A stretch of DNA of 64,000 nucleotides. Source: Agrobacterium cavarae (GTDB taxonomy: Bacteria; Pseudomonadota; Alphaproteobacteria; Rhizobiales; Rhizobiaceae). The notes beneath the pieces are model-generated. The model was not told the DNA's origin, did not search any database, and saw only the letters and a list, made by a program, of their open reading frames with translations. The stretch covers positions 1 to 64,000 of the forward strand of contig NZ_SISF01000023.1 of assembly GCF_004310285.1 (NCBI RefSeq), read 5' to 3'. The first letter of the stretch is position 1; every line of letters begins with the position of its first letter. Both the position numbers and the translations under genes were made by a program. This document shows positions 47,701 through 56,346 of the stretch, piece after piece.

Positions 47701-48842
47701 TGACTGTCTCCACGCCTGTTACGGACACGATGCCACCGCAGAAACGTCCTTTTTTCTCGCCGACGAGCATTCGCCGTTGGCAGAACTTCAAGGCGAACCG
47801 CCGCGGCTACTGGTCCTTCTGGATATTCCTCGCGCTTTTCGGCCTCAGCCTTTGCGCCGAGTTCATCGCCAATGATAAGCCGATCCTGGCGTCCTACAAG
47901 GGCGAGTTGCTGGTTCCTGTTCTGGTGGATTACCCGGAAGAAAAGTTCGGCGGCTTCCTGGCTCAGACCGATTATAAGTCCTCCTATATTCAGGACGAGA
48001 TCAACGCCAATGGTTGGATGATCTGGCCGCCGATTCGCTATTCCTATCAGACGGTAAATTCCAATATTCCCCATTCCGCACCCACGCCGCCCTTCTGGTT
48101 GATGACCAAGGAGGAGCGTTGCTCCGGCTATCCGCAAGGGGCGGCTGATCCCGGCTGCACGCTTGGCAATCTCAATTGGCTCGGTACCGATAACCAGGCG
48201 CGCGACGTCACGTCGCGTATTATCTACGGCTTCCGCATATCGGTCCTTTTCGGCCTGGCGCTCACCATCTGCTCGGCCGTCGTTGGTGTGACGGCCGGTG
48301 CGGTCCAAGGTTATTTCGGCGGCTGGACCGATCTTCTGATGCAGCGCTTCATCGAGATCTGGTCGTCCATGCCGGTGCTCTACATCCTGCTTATCATCGC
48401 GGCCATCCTGCCGCCCGGCTTCTTCGTGCTGCTCGGCATCATGTTGTTGTTCTCTTGGGTCGGCTTCGTCGGGGTGGTGCGTGCCGAATTCCTGAGGGCG
48501 CGCAATTTCGAATATGTGAATGCCGCGCGTGCACTTGGTGTCGGTAATGCCACCATCATGCTCCGGCACCTGCTGCCGAACGCCATGGTCGCAACACTCA
48601 CCTTCCTGCCTTTCATCCTCTCCGGCTCGATCACGACGCTGACATCGCTCGACTTCCTCGGCTTCGGCATGCCACCCGGCTCGCCATCGCTGGGTGAACT
48701 GATTGCCCAGGGCAAGAACAATCTCCAGGCGCCGTGGCTTGGGCTGACAGCCTTCTTCACCATGTCGATCATGCTCTCGCTGCTGATCTTTACCGGAGAA
48801 GCGGTGCGCGATGCTTTCGATCCGCGCAAGACGTTCCGGTGA
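47700..48842 (+). CDS. yejE: Peptide ABC transporter permease YejE
   Basis: Encodes 380 residues of the DppC/OppC family. A first helix near residues 32-52 is followed by a long periplasmic segment typical of YejE, then five further helices. The EAA loop reads RAEFLRARNFEYVNAARALG. The ATG at 47700 overlaps the yejB stop; a GTG one codon earlier is also in frame. Its own stop overlaps the yejF start in the same manner. Confidence 0.93.
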   Translation: MTVSTPVTDTMPPQKRPFFSPTSIRRWQNFKANRRGYWSFWIFLALFGLSLCAEFIANDKPILASYKGELLVPVLVDYPEEKFGGFLAQTDYKSSYIQDEINANGWMIWPPIRYSYQTVNSNIPHSAPTPPFWLMTKEERCSGYPQGAADPGCTLGNLNWLGTDNQARDVTSRIIYGFRISVLFGLALTICSAVVGVTAGAVQGYFGGWTDLLMQRFIEIWSSMPVLYILLIIAAILPPGFFVLLGIMLLFSWVGFVGVVRAEFLRARNFEYVNAARALGVGNATIMLRHLLPNAMVATLTFLPFILSGSITTLTSLDFLGFGMPPGSPSLGELIAQGKNNLQAPWLGLTAFFTMSIMLSLLIFTGEAVRDAFDPRKTFR

Positions 48843-50500
48843 TGGCTATGTCTCCAACAAATGCAGGCACAATGACCGCACCCCTCCTCTCCGTCCGAGA
48901 CCTCTCCGTCGCCTTCCATCAGGGCGGCAAGGAAAGTCTCGCCGTCGACCGGGTTTCCTTCGAGATCATGCCCGGCGAAGTGCTGGCGCTGGTCGGCGAA
49001 TCCGGCTCTGGCAAGTCTGTGACGGCCAACTCCATCCTGAAGCTTTTGCCCTATCCCGCCGCAAGCCATCCATCGGGCCAAATCCTGTTCGAGAGCAAGG
49101 ATCTGCTGACGCTGCCGATGCGCGAGCTGCGATCGGTGCGCGGCAATGATATTACCATGATCTTCCAGGAGCCGATGACCTCGCTCAATCCGCTTCACAG
49201 CATCGAGCGGCAGATCGGTGAAATTCTGGAACTGCACCAGGCTCTCACCGGTGCGCCTGCGCGTGCCCGGATTCTGGAGCTACTCAATCAGGTGGGCATT
49301 CGCGATCCGGAAAAGCGGCTGAAGGCGTTTCCGCACGAGCTTTCCGGCGGGCAACGCCAGCGCGTGATGATCGCCATGGCGCTCGCCAATCGCCCCAAGC
49401 TCCTGATTGCCGACGAGCCGACGACGGCGCTTGACGTGACGGTGCAGGCGCAAATTCTCGAGTTGCTGGCCGGGCTGAAGAATCAGCACCACATGTCGAT
49501 GCTGTTCATCACCCACGATCTCGGCATCGTGCGTAAATTTGCCGATCGTGTCTGCGTCATGACAAAGGGCAAGATCGTCGAGACGGGCACCGTCGAGCAG
49601 GTCTTCACCAATCCCCAACATGCCTACACCCGCCATCTTCTGGCCGCCGAACCGAAGGGCGAGCCGCCACCTGCCGACGACAAGAAGCCGGTGGTCATGC
49701 AGGGTGCCGACATCAAGGTCTGGTTCCCGATCAAGGCTGGCCTGATGCGCAAGGTCGTGGACCACGTCAAGGCGGTGGACGGTATAGACATCACTCTTCG
49801 CGAGGGCCAGACGGTCGGTGTGGTCGGCGAATCCGGCTCCGGCAAGACGACGCTCGGGCTGGCGCTCTCGCGGCTGATCTCCTCGAAGGGCCGGATCAGC
49901 TTCATCGGCCAATCCATCGACGCCTATTCCTATGCCATGATGAAGCCGCTGAGAAACCGGCTTCAAGTGGTGTTCCAGGACCCCTATGGGTCGCTGAGCC
50001 CTCGCATGTCTGTCGGAGACATCATTGCCGAAGGTCTGAAGGTGCATGAAACCTCGCTCTCCTATGAAGAGCGCGACCGGCGTGTCGCGACCGCACTGGA
50101 AGAAGTGGGGCTCGATCCTGCCACGCGCTGGCGCTACCCGCATGAATTTTCCGGCGGCCAGCGGCAGCGTATCGCCATTGCCCGCGCCATGGTGCTGAAA
50201 CCGCGCTTTGTCATGCTGGATGAGCCCACATCGGCGCTGGACATGAGCGTGCAGGCGCAGGTGGTCGATCTCTTGCGCGATCTCCAGTCTAAACATGATC
50301 TCGCCTATCTCTTCATTAGCCACGACCTCAAGGTGGTGAAGGCGCTCGCCAACGAGGTGATCGTCATGCGCCACGGAAAGATCGTCGAAAGCGGCCCCGC
50401 CAAGTCGATCTTCGAGGCGCCGAAAGAAGATTACACCCGTGCGCTGATGGCCGCTGCTTTCAACATCGAAGCGGTCAAGACCGCTGCCGTCAGCGAGTAA
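48842..50500 (+). CDS. yejF: Peptide ABC transporter ATP-binding protein YejF (two ABC domains)
   Basis: Encodes 552 residues with two complete ABC domains. The first has Walker [10 protein letters not shown] and signature [15 protein letters not shown]; the second has GESGSGKTT and [15 protein letters not shown]. Each domain is followed by the oligopeptide-transport C-terminal extension. One polypeptide thus supplies both ATPases, as in E. coli YejF. The frame is open further upstream inside yejE, but the ATG overlapping its TGA (TGATG) fits the pattern of the operon. Confidence 0.93.
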   Translation: MAMSPTNAGTMTAPLLSVRDLSVAFHQGGKESLAVDRVSFEIMPGEVLALVGESGSGKSVTANSILKLLPYPAASHPSGQILFESKDLLTLPMRELRSVRGNDITMIFQEPMTSLNPLHSIERQIGEILELHQALTGAPARARILELLNQVGIRDPEKRLKAFPHELSGGQRQRVMIAMALANRPKLLIADEPTTALDVTVQAQILELLAGLKNQHHMSMLFITHDLGIVRKFADRVCVMTKGKIVETGTVEQVFTNPQHAYTRHLLAAEPKGEPPPADDKKPVVMQGADIKVWFPIKAGLMRKVVDHVKAVDGIDITLREGQTVGVVGESGSGKTTLGLALSRLISSKGRISFIGQSIDAYSYAMMKPLRNRLQVVFQDPYGSLSPRMSVGDIIAEGLKVHETSLSYEERDRRVATALEEVGLDPATRWRYPHEFSGGQRQRIAIARAMVLKPRFVMLDEPTSALDMSVQAQVVDLLRDLQSKHDLAYLFISHDLKVVKALANEVIVMRHGKIVESGPAKSIFEAPKEDYTRALMAAAFNIEAVKTAAVSE

Positions 50501-50601
50501 AGACCTCCACGCGAATGGCGGTGAGGCGGTTTTGCTGTTGCGTTCGACGATGGGGAACGCCATCTTTCTCAAACGTCTGATGACGGCAGAGGAAGAAGAG
50601 A

Positions 50602-51849
50602 ATGGCAGCGGATGTGATCGTATTGGGTGCCGGGATCATTGGGGTCTCGGTGGCGGTTCAACTGGCAAGACGCGGAAAATCCGTCGTGCTGCTCGATCGC
50701 CGCGGGCCTGGCGAGGAAACATCCTTCGGCAATGCCGGGCTCATTCAGCGTGAGGGCGTCGTGCCCTATGGCTTCCCGCAGGATCTGGGACTGCTGGCGC
50801 GCTACTCGCTCAACAACCGCATCGACGCCCATTATCACATGGCCGCCATGCCAAAGATCGCACCGTTTCTGGCGCGCTACTGGTATCACTCGCAACCGGC
50901 ACGGCATGCCGCTATTTCCCGTTCCTACGCGCCGCTGATCGAACATTCGGTTACCGAGCATTCGATCCTGATCGATGAGGCGAAGGCCGGCGATCTTATC
51001 GTCAAGAATGGCTGGATGGAGGCTTACCGAACGGAGGCCAAGCGGGACGACGATTTTGCCTTTGCCGAGCGCCTCGCGCGTGATCACGGCATTTCTCATA
51101 CCAAGCTGACCCAACAGGAATTGGCACAAGCAGAGCCGCATCTGTCGCACGATTTCGTCGGTGGCCTGAAGTGGGACGACCCGTGGTCGGTACTCGACCC
51201 GCATAGTCTCACCATGGCCTATCTGCGCCTGTTCGAAAGTCTCGGCGGCACCTTCGTCAAAGGCGATGCGGCGGCTCTCTCTCAGACGCCGACCGGCTGG
51301 AAAATCCAGACGGAGAATGGCCTGATTGAGGCTGAGAGCGTCGTGGTTGCCTTGGGTCCGTGGTCCGATACCGTGACGACACGGCTCGGCTATCGCTTCC
51401 TGATGGGAGTGAAGCGCGGCTACCACATGCACTACGCACCCCAGGATGGAACGAAGCTCAACAACTGGCTGATCGATGCCGAGCGCGGCTATTTCCTGGC
51501 ACCGATGAAGAAGGGCATCCGCCTGACGACGGGTGCGGAATTTGCCGATCGCGATGCGCCGAAATCGCCTGTCCAGCTTTATCGGGCGGAGCGCGTGGCC
51601 CGCACCATCTTTCCGCTCGGTGGCAGGCTGGATGCCGAACCGTGGATGGGTGCACGTCCCTGCACGCCGGATATGATGCCGGTCATTGGCATAGCGCCGC
51701 GCCACAAAAGCCTGTGGTTTGCCTTCGGTCACGCCCATCATGGCCTGACGCTGGGGCCGATCACAGGGCGGATTTTGGCTGAAGCAATGCTTGGCGAAAC
51801 ACCCGCCGTTCCCATCGCACCCTACGCCGCGGAGCGCTTCAACCCCTGA
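50602..51849 (+). CDS. FAD-dependent D-amino-acid dehydrogenase-like oxidoreductase
   Basis: Encodes 415 residues of the DAO/DadA family. The FAD-binding motif VLGAGIIGVSVAVQLARRG is at about 6-24, with ETSFGNAGLIQ near 41, and a C-terminal GHAHHGLTLGPITGRILAE segment near 377. DadA enzymes oxidise D-amino acids at the membrane; other family members use sarcosine or proline-like substrates. It follows yejF by 101 bases on the same strand and precedes the PuuA/PuuB-like pair, suggesting use of imported peptides, D-amino acids or amines. Substrate is inferred only at family level. Confidence 0.85.
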   Translation: MAADVIVLGAGIIGVSVAVQLARRGKSVVLLDRRGPGEETSFGNAGLIQREGVVPYGFPQDLGLLARYSLNNRIDAHYHMAAMPKIAPFLARYWYHSQPARHAAISRSYAPLIEHSVTEHSILIDEAKAGDLIVKNGWMEAYRTEAKRDDDFAFAERLARDHGISHTKLTQQELAQAEPHLSHDFVGGLKWDDPWSVLDPHSLTMAYLRLFESLGGTFVKGDAAALSQTPTGWKIQTENGLIEAESVVVALGPWSDTVTTRLGYRFLMGVKRGYHMHYAPQDGTKLNNWLIDAERGYFLAPMKKGIRLTTGAEFADRDAPKSPVQLYRAERVARTIFPLGGRLDAEPWMGARPCTPDMMPVIGIAPRHKSLWFAFGHAHHGLTLGPITGRILAEAMLGETPAVPIAPYAAERFNP

Positions 51850-51915
51850 CACACCGATTAGGGGTGGTCTTCCTGCAAAAGCCCGCTTAACATGCAAGCT
51901 AGGGAGGAAAAGGGT

Positions 51916-51942
51916 ATGCAGCGGGGCACAAAGTCACGATGA
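51916..51942 (+). CDS. Possible 8-codon leader ORF upstream of the puuA-like gene
   Basis: ATG at 51916 follows the strong ribosome binding site GGGAGG at about 51902-51907 and encodes MQRGTKSR before TGA. It lies about 90 bases before the puuA-like gene, whose own ribosome binding site is weak. A hairpin (TCGGCT with AGCCGA, near 51989-52006) lies between them. Whether it is translated is unknown; a chance SD-ATG pair is possible. Confidence 0.3.
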   Translation: MQRGTKSR

Positions 51943-52032
51943 CGGCGCGATATATGATCTACCAGAAGCAGGATGACTTTCGTTAGCGTCGGCTTTCCGT
52001 AGCCGATCGAAAGAGCAACGACATCCTGGTGA

Positions 52033-53394
52033 ATGATGGCTGATATCGAATACGCAAAGACCTTTTTCCAACAGAACCCCGACATCGAAATTCTCGAGGC
52101 CTTCGTCATTGACGCCAATGGCATTCCACGGGGCAAGTGGATCCCGCGAGAGCGGGCGCTCGACGTGCTGGAAAAGGGCATGGCCGTTCCCCGCTCGGTC
52201 TATGCCCTGGATATCTGGGGCCGCGACGTGAACGCCGCCGGACTGGCGGAAGGAACCGGCGATCCTGACGGCTTGTGTGTTGCGGTGCCAGGAACCCTGT
52301 CGCGCGTCACTTGGCTTGGGCGACCCACGGCGCAAGTGCTACTGGCCATGACCGAGCCGGATGGTGCCGGTTTCTTTGCGGATTCGCGGCATGTTCTGGC
52401 GCAGGTTCTGTCTGGCTTTACCAAGCGTGGCTTGACCCCGGTCGTTGCGACCGAACTTGAATTCTATCTGATCGACCCGGTCCGTTCCGCGCTTGATCCT
52501 GTGCGCCCGCCCAATAGCCGGGAAGGGCGCTGGCATACGGGTCAGACGCAGGTTCTCTCCATTTCCGAGCTTCAGGATTTCGAAGACGTCTTTCACGACA
52601 TCGCCACCGCCTGCCGCGCGCAGAATGTGCTGGCCGATACGACGCTTCGGGAAAATGGTCCCGGGCAATATGAAATCAACCTCAACCACGTGCCGGATGC
52701 GCTGCGGGCGGCGGATTTCGCAGTTTTCCTCAAGCGCATCGTCAAAGGGGTAGCGCGCAAGCACGGGCTGGACGCCACCTTCATGGCCAAGCCCTATGGT
52801 ACCCAGGCTGGCAATGGCATGCATGTGCATTTCTCCGTCCTCGATAAGGATGGACGAAACATCTACATGGGCGAGGACGGCCCCTCGGAAGCCTTAATGT
52901 ACAGCGTCGGCGGGCTTCTGGAGAATATGGGAGAAAGCATGGCAGTGTTTGCTCCCCATGCCAATTCCTACCGGCGGCTGCGCCCCAGCGAACATGCGCC
53001 GACCTATGCCTCATGGGGCTTCGACAACCGCTCTGCCGCGGTGCGGGTGATCACCGCCAGCAAGCCTGCCACCCGGATCGAGCATCGTGTGGCCGGTGCC
53101 GATACCAACCCTTATCTCGTGCTTGCCATGATCCTGAATGCCGCGCTCTCCGGCATGCGGGAGAAGCGCCAGCCGGGTGGGGCGATTGCAGGCGATAGCC
53201 ACGCCATCAATCACGAGCCCTTGCCGACGAACTGGGATTATGCGGTCCAGCGCTTTGCCCGTTCGAGCTTTGCCTATGCCACGCTCGGTCAGCGCTACAG
53301 AACGCTCTATGCCGCCTGCAAGCAGCAGGAAATTTCCGAATTCTCGCTTCGCGTCACCGATGTGGAATATGACGCCTATATCAGGACGGTGTGA
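52033..53394 (+). CDS. Glutamine-synthetase-family gamma-glutamylpolyamine ligase (PuuA-like)
   Basis: Encodes 453 residues. It has the glutamine synthetase fold but matches the PuuA/GlnA-like group that joins glutamate to putrescine or other amines. Motifs seen are the ATELEFYLID metal site (near 137), NENGPGQYEIN-type region here as RENGPGQYEINLNH (near 209), and MAKPYGTQAGNGMHVHFS (near 250). The gene ends three bases before the PuuB-like oxidase, which supports a gamma-glutamylation route for amine breakdown. Two adjacent ATGs are possible starts. Confidence 0.88.
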   Translation: MMADIEYAKTFFQQNPDIEILEAFVIDANGIPRGKWIPRERALDVLEKGMAVPRSVYALDIWGRDVNAAGLAEGTGDPDGLCVAVPGTLSRVTWLGRPTAQVLLAMTEPDGAGFFADSRHVLAQVLSGFTKRGLTPVVATELEFYLIDPVRSALDPVRPPNSREGRWHTGQTQVLSISELQDFEDVFHDIATACRAQNVLADTTLRENGPGQYEINLNHVPDALRAADFAVFLKRIVKGVARKHGLDATFMAKPYGTQAGNGMHVHFSVLDKDGRNIYMGEDGPSEALMYSVGGLLENMGESMAVFAPHANSYRRLRPSEHAPTYASWGFDNRSAAVRVITASKPATRIEHRVAGADTNPYLVLAMILNAALSGMREKRQPGGAIAGDSHAINHEPLPTNWDYAVQRFARSSFAYATLGQRYRTLYAACKQQEISEFSLRVTDVEYDAYIRTV

Positions 53395-53397
53395 AAC

Positions 53398-54699
53398 ATG
53401 GCTCACGTAACCGCGCTCCCCAACCCCGGTCACACAACCTCCTGGTATGCGGCCTCCGCCCATGACAAGAGCGTGCGCCCCACGCTCGAAGGCGAGATGC
53501 ATGCGGATATCTGCGTGATCGGCGCGGGGTTCACCGGCATGTCCGCCGCACTGGAACTTGCGGAAAAAGGTTTCTCCGTCATCGTTCTGGAAGGCACGCG
53601 CATCGGCTTTGGCGCGTCCGGGCGCAATGGCGGGCAGATCGTCAACGGCTATAGCCGCGATCTCGAAACCATTGCGGGGCGCTATGGGCAGGAGAAAGCG
53701 GTCAAGCTCGGTGAGATGTCGCTCGAGGGTGGTGAGATCATTCGCGAGCGTGTGGCGAAATACGGTATCGACTGCGATCTGGTGGATGGCGGTTTCTTTG
53801 CCGCCTTCACGCAAAAGCAGATCCAGGAAATGGAAGCCAACAAGACCCATTGGGAGAAGCACGGGCATTCCGGGCTGGAAATGGTCTCCAAGGCAGAGGT
53901 CGGCCACTATGTGAAGTCCGATCGTTATGCCGGCGGGATGATCGACCGTTTCGGCGGGCATATCCATCCGTTGAATTATGTGCTGGGGGAGGCGGCGGCT
54001 GTCGAGAAACTCGGTGGGCGAATCTTCGAAAATTCCAAGGTCATCGGCGTTGAGAAGGGAACGAGCCCGACGGTCAGAACCGCGCATGGCAAGGTCACGG
54101 CGAAATATGTGCTGGTCTGCGGCAATGCCTATCTTGGCAAGCTCTTGCCGGAAATCGGCGATCGCATGATGCCGGTGTCGAGCCAGGTCATGGCGACGGA
54201 ACCGCTCGATGCGGGCCTGATCGAAAGCCTGCTTCCGGCAAACTACTGCGTCGAGGATGCCAATTACATTCTCGACTATTATCGGCGCACCTCCGACAAC
54301 CGCCTGCTTTATGGCGGCGGTATCGGTTATGGCGGCAGCGATCCGGCCGATCTGACCAGCGTTATCCGCCCCAACATGCTGAAAACATTTCCGCAGTTGA
54401 AGGACATCAAGATCGATTTTGCCTGGAGCGGCAATTTTGCGCTGACGCTGACGCGCATTCCGCACATGGGACGGCTATCGGAGAACATCTATTTCTCCCA
54501 CGGTGACAGCGGCCACGGTGTCACCACCACACAATTGCTTGGCCGCATTCTGGCGGAAGTCGTGTCCGGACAGGCAGGTCGCTTCGATGTCTGGTCGTCG
54601 CTGCCGAACTTCCCGTTTCCTGGCGGCAAGACGTTCCGCGTGCCGCTCACCGTCCTGGGGGCTTGGTGGTACGGCCTGCGCGATAAGCTCGGCCTATAG
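53398..54699 (+). CDS. FAD-dependent gamma-glutamylputrescine oxidase-like enzyme (PuuB-like)
   Basis: Encodes 433 residues of the DAO superfamily, PuuB/OrdL group. The FAD motif VIGAGFTGMSAALELAEKG is at about 40-58, followed by GASGRNGGQIVNGY, the hallmark of this group, and GDSGHGVTTTQLLGRILAE near the C terminus. PuuB oxidises gamma-glutamylputrescine to the aldehyde. It follows the PuuA-like gene by three bases, a clear operon. The aldehyde dehydrogenase (PuuC) and hydrolase (PuuD) are not nearby. The last six bases overlap the convergent gluconokinase gene. Confidence 0.88.
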   Translation: MAHVTALPNPGHTTSWYAASAHDKSVRPTLEGEMHADICVIGAGFTGMSAALELAEKGFSVIVLEGTRIGFGASGRNGGQIVNGYSRDLETIAGRYGQEKAVKLGEMSLEGGEIIRERVAKYGIDCDLVDGGFFAAFTQKQIQEMEANKTHWEKHGHSGLEMVSKAEVGHYVKSDRYAGGMIDRFGGHIHPLNYVLGEAAAVEKLGGRIFENSKVIGVEKGTSPTVRTAHGKVTAKYVLVCGNAYLGKLLPEIGDRMMPVSSQVMATEPLDAGLIESLLPANYCVEDANYILDYYRRTSDNRLLYGGGIGYGGSDPADLTSVIRPNMLKTFPQLKDIKIDFAWSGNFALTLTRIPHMGRLSENIYFSHGDSGHGVTTTQLLGRILAEVVSGQAGRFDVWSSLPNFPFPGGKTFRVPLTVLGAWWYGLRDKLGL

Positions 54700-55197
54700 G
54701 GCCTTCAAGCCTTTCAGCGCGGTTTCGACGATCTCATCGGGCGTGGCATCTATGTTGACAGTCACGACGCCCGGCTCGCCGGTCGGCACTTCCAGCGTGT
54801 CGAGCTGGGTCTTCAACAGCGATAGCGGCATGAAATGGCCTTTGCGTGCACCCATCCGCCGTGTCAAAAGCTCAACGCTGCCTTCCAGAAAAACAAAGGC
54901 CAAGGGTCCGCCACAGGCGGTCCGCAGCCGGTCGCGATAGGACTTCTTCAGAGCCGAGCAGGAAATCACAACGCCACCGGCCTCATAGCCCTGGCGAAGC
55001 TCAGCACCCACGAGATCGAGCCAGGGCCAGCGATCCTCGTCGGTAAGTGGCGTGCCAGCGCTCATCTTCTCGACATTGGCCTTGGGGTGCAGCCTGTCGC
55101 CCTCCTGAAATGGCATGCCAAGCTCTTCCGCCAGCTCAGCGCCGACCGTGGATTTGCCGCAGCCGCTGACGCCCATCACAATGATTGCCTGTTTCAT
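54694..55197 (-). CDS. gntK: Gluconokinase
   Basis: Encodes 167 residues, the GntK/IdnK type. It phosphorylates D-gluconate to 6-phosphogluconate. Walker A GVSGCGKST is at 9-17, and the conserved segments FQEGDRLHPKANVEKMSAGTPLTDEDRWPWL and CSALKKSYRDRLR are diagnostic. It stands alone, convergent with the PuuB-like gene: the two stop codons lie together in CTATAG. No gluconate transporter is adjacent. Confidence 0.94.
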   Translation of the reverse strand: MKQAIIVMGVSGCGKSTVGAELAEELGMPFQEGDRLHPKANVEKMSAGTPLTDEDRWPWLDLVGAELRQGYEAGGVVISCSALKKSYRDRLRTACGGPLAFVFLEGSVELLTRRMGARKGHFMPLSLLKTQLDTLEVPTGEPGVVTVNIDATPDEIVETALKGLKAL

Positions 55198-55243
55198 GCA
55201 AAAAACCTTTCATGCCTGCAGCACCGGCCCATAAATCAGCGTT

Positions 55244-55269
55244 GATTATCGGGAAATCACGATGCGTTG
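55244..55269 (+). repeat. Degenerate fragment of the RIME-like repeat
   Basis: GATTATCGGGAAATCACGAT and the following GCGTTG resemble the GATTTTCGGAAAGCACGATGCGTCG core of copies A-C with one insertion and a few mismatches. Too short to be sure. Confidence 0.35.
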
Positions 55270-55311
55270 CTCTGTCTCGTCGTGGCCTAGCAAGAAGGCG
55301 AGGAGAAGAAA

Positions 55312-55440
55312 ATGGTTTTTATCAGAGGCGACTTAACAAGTGGCTGGATGGATGCCGGAGCAAACGTCACCATAGATTTTCCCGCAGCCGCCGCGCTCCA
55401 ACCCGTCCTGTTGGAGGTTGAGATTTTGCTCTCCCGTTGA
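55312..55440 (+). CDS. Small ORF, 42 codons, unknown product
   Basis: ATG at 55312 follows GAGGAGAAGAAA, a very strong ribosome binding site. The product would be 42 residues, beginning MVFIRGDLTSGWMDAGANVT and ending with a hydrophobic, Leu-rich stretch (PAAAALQPVLLEVEILL). I do not recognise it; it could be a real small protein or the residue of a decayed gene. It lies in a 517-base stretch between gntK and the VOC gene. The remaining part of that stretch (55441-55714) shows lower GC and no other clear gene. Confidence 0.4.
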   Translation: MVFIRGDLTSGWMDAGANVTIDFPAAAALQPVLLEVEILLSR

Positions 55441-55714
55441 AAACTCGCATGGAGCCTATCAACATGACCGCTCCCCAGTTCATGTAAACTTAGACGGCAG
55501 GAGTTTATCGGCTATAGTTTCTGCACGGGTATTTACAAAATTTGGCAGTTGTTTCGGGATTTTCAGGATTGGCCTTGCGGCGTCGCATCAAACCGGGATC
55601 ATCTGGACCAGATGTGACCGGTAGCCACAATCGTAGTGACAAGCCGAGTGGGTAAGCGCAAAACCTCCGTCAGTTCGGGCACAGACGTAGCTGGTCGATA
55701 TGAGAGGATTGAAA

Positions 55715-56191
55715 ATGGTCGAAGATGCTGGCGTAATCGCTGTGGACCATATGGGATTCTCGGTCGCCTCGTTGGAGGAGGCGATCCAGTTTTGGACTGA
55801 GGCGATGGGTTTCGACCTTGCTCGCCGAGGAGAGATGGGTGGGGAGTTCCTACGGGAGGCCACGGGGGTTGACGATCCGCACTGCCGAATGGCGCTGGTG
55901 ACGGCTCCAAACGGCTACCCTATAGAACTCCTCGAATATTCAACAGGCCGTACGCTGGGACAGACACCTCGCAGCGCAGGTGCGATCGGCGCCGCGCACA
56001 TCGCCATCACGGTTGCGGATATCCGCGCGGCGATCGCGCGGGTTGAGATGGCGGGGTGGGCAGTGAAGGGTTCGCCGCAGCCTATACCAGCCGGCCCCCG
56101 AAGCGGAACGATGGTCGCGTACATCTCCGGTCCGGATGGTATCACCATCGAGCTGATGCAGCCGCCCGTTCAACATTCCCGCGTCGTGTGA
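55715..56191 (+). CDS. VOC-family (glyoxalase/dioxygenase fold) protein
   Basis: Encodes 158 residues. Two beta-alpha-beta-beta-beta modules are visible. The first starts at VDHMGFSVASLEEAIQFWTEAMGF with a possible metal His near residue 12. The second starts at GAIGAAHIAITVADIRAAIARVEMAGW, with His near 93 and a C-terminal metal Glu in DGITIELMQPP. VOC proteins include glyoxalase I, dioxygenases and antibiotic-binding proteins; the exact role is unknown. I chose the second ATG (55715) because AGAGGA precedes it by six bases; the first is at 55700. It is preceded by an AT-richer region and followed by a large palindrome, fitting an accessory insertion. Confidence 0.85.
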   Translation: MVEDAGVIAVDHMGFSVASLEEAIQFWTEAMGFDLARRGEMGGEFLREATGVDDPHCRMALVTAPNGYPIELLEYSTGRTLGQTPRSAGAIGAAHIAITVADIRAAIARVEMAGWAVKGSPQPIPAGPRSGTMVAYISGPDGITIELMQPPVQHSRVV

Positions 56192-56270
56192 CGCCCCCTC
56201 GATCCGGGAAAGCTCCTTTGTGTAGGTTTTCTGTTCCGTTGTTAGCCAACCCCCAACTCTTTGAAGCTAT

Positions 56271-56320
56271 GCATCGTGTTAATCCGAAAATCGAGTTCGA
56301 TTTTCGGATTAACACGATGC
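56271..56320. repeat. Perfect 24-bp-arm palindrome related to the RIME-like repeats
   Basis: GCATCGTGTTAATCCGAAAA plus TCGA (56271-56294), two central bases, then the exact reverse complement (56297-56320). The inner CCGAAAATCGA / TCGATTTTCGG and outer GCATCGTG / CACGATGC match the first palindrome of copies A-C, but here both arms are perfectly matched. It lies between the VOC and DUF1275 genes. Confidence 0.95.
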
Positions 56321-56346
56321 AGTAAGTCTCTGCACGCCGAGGCACC

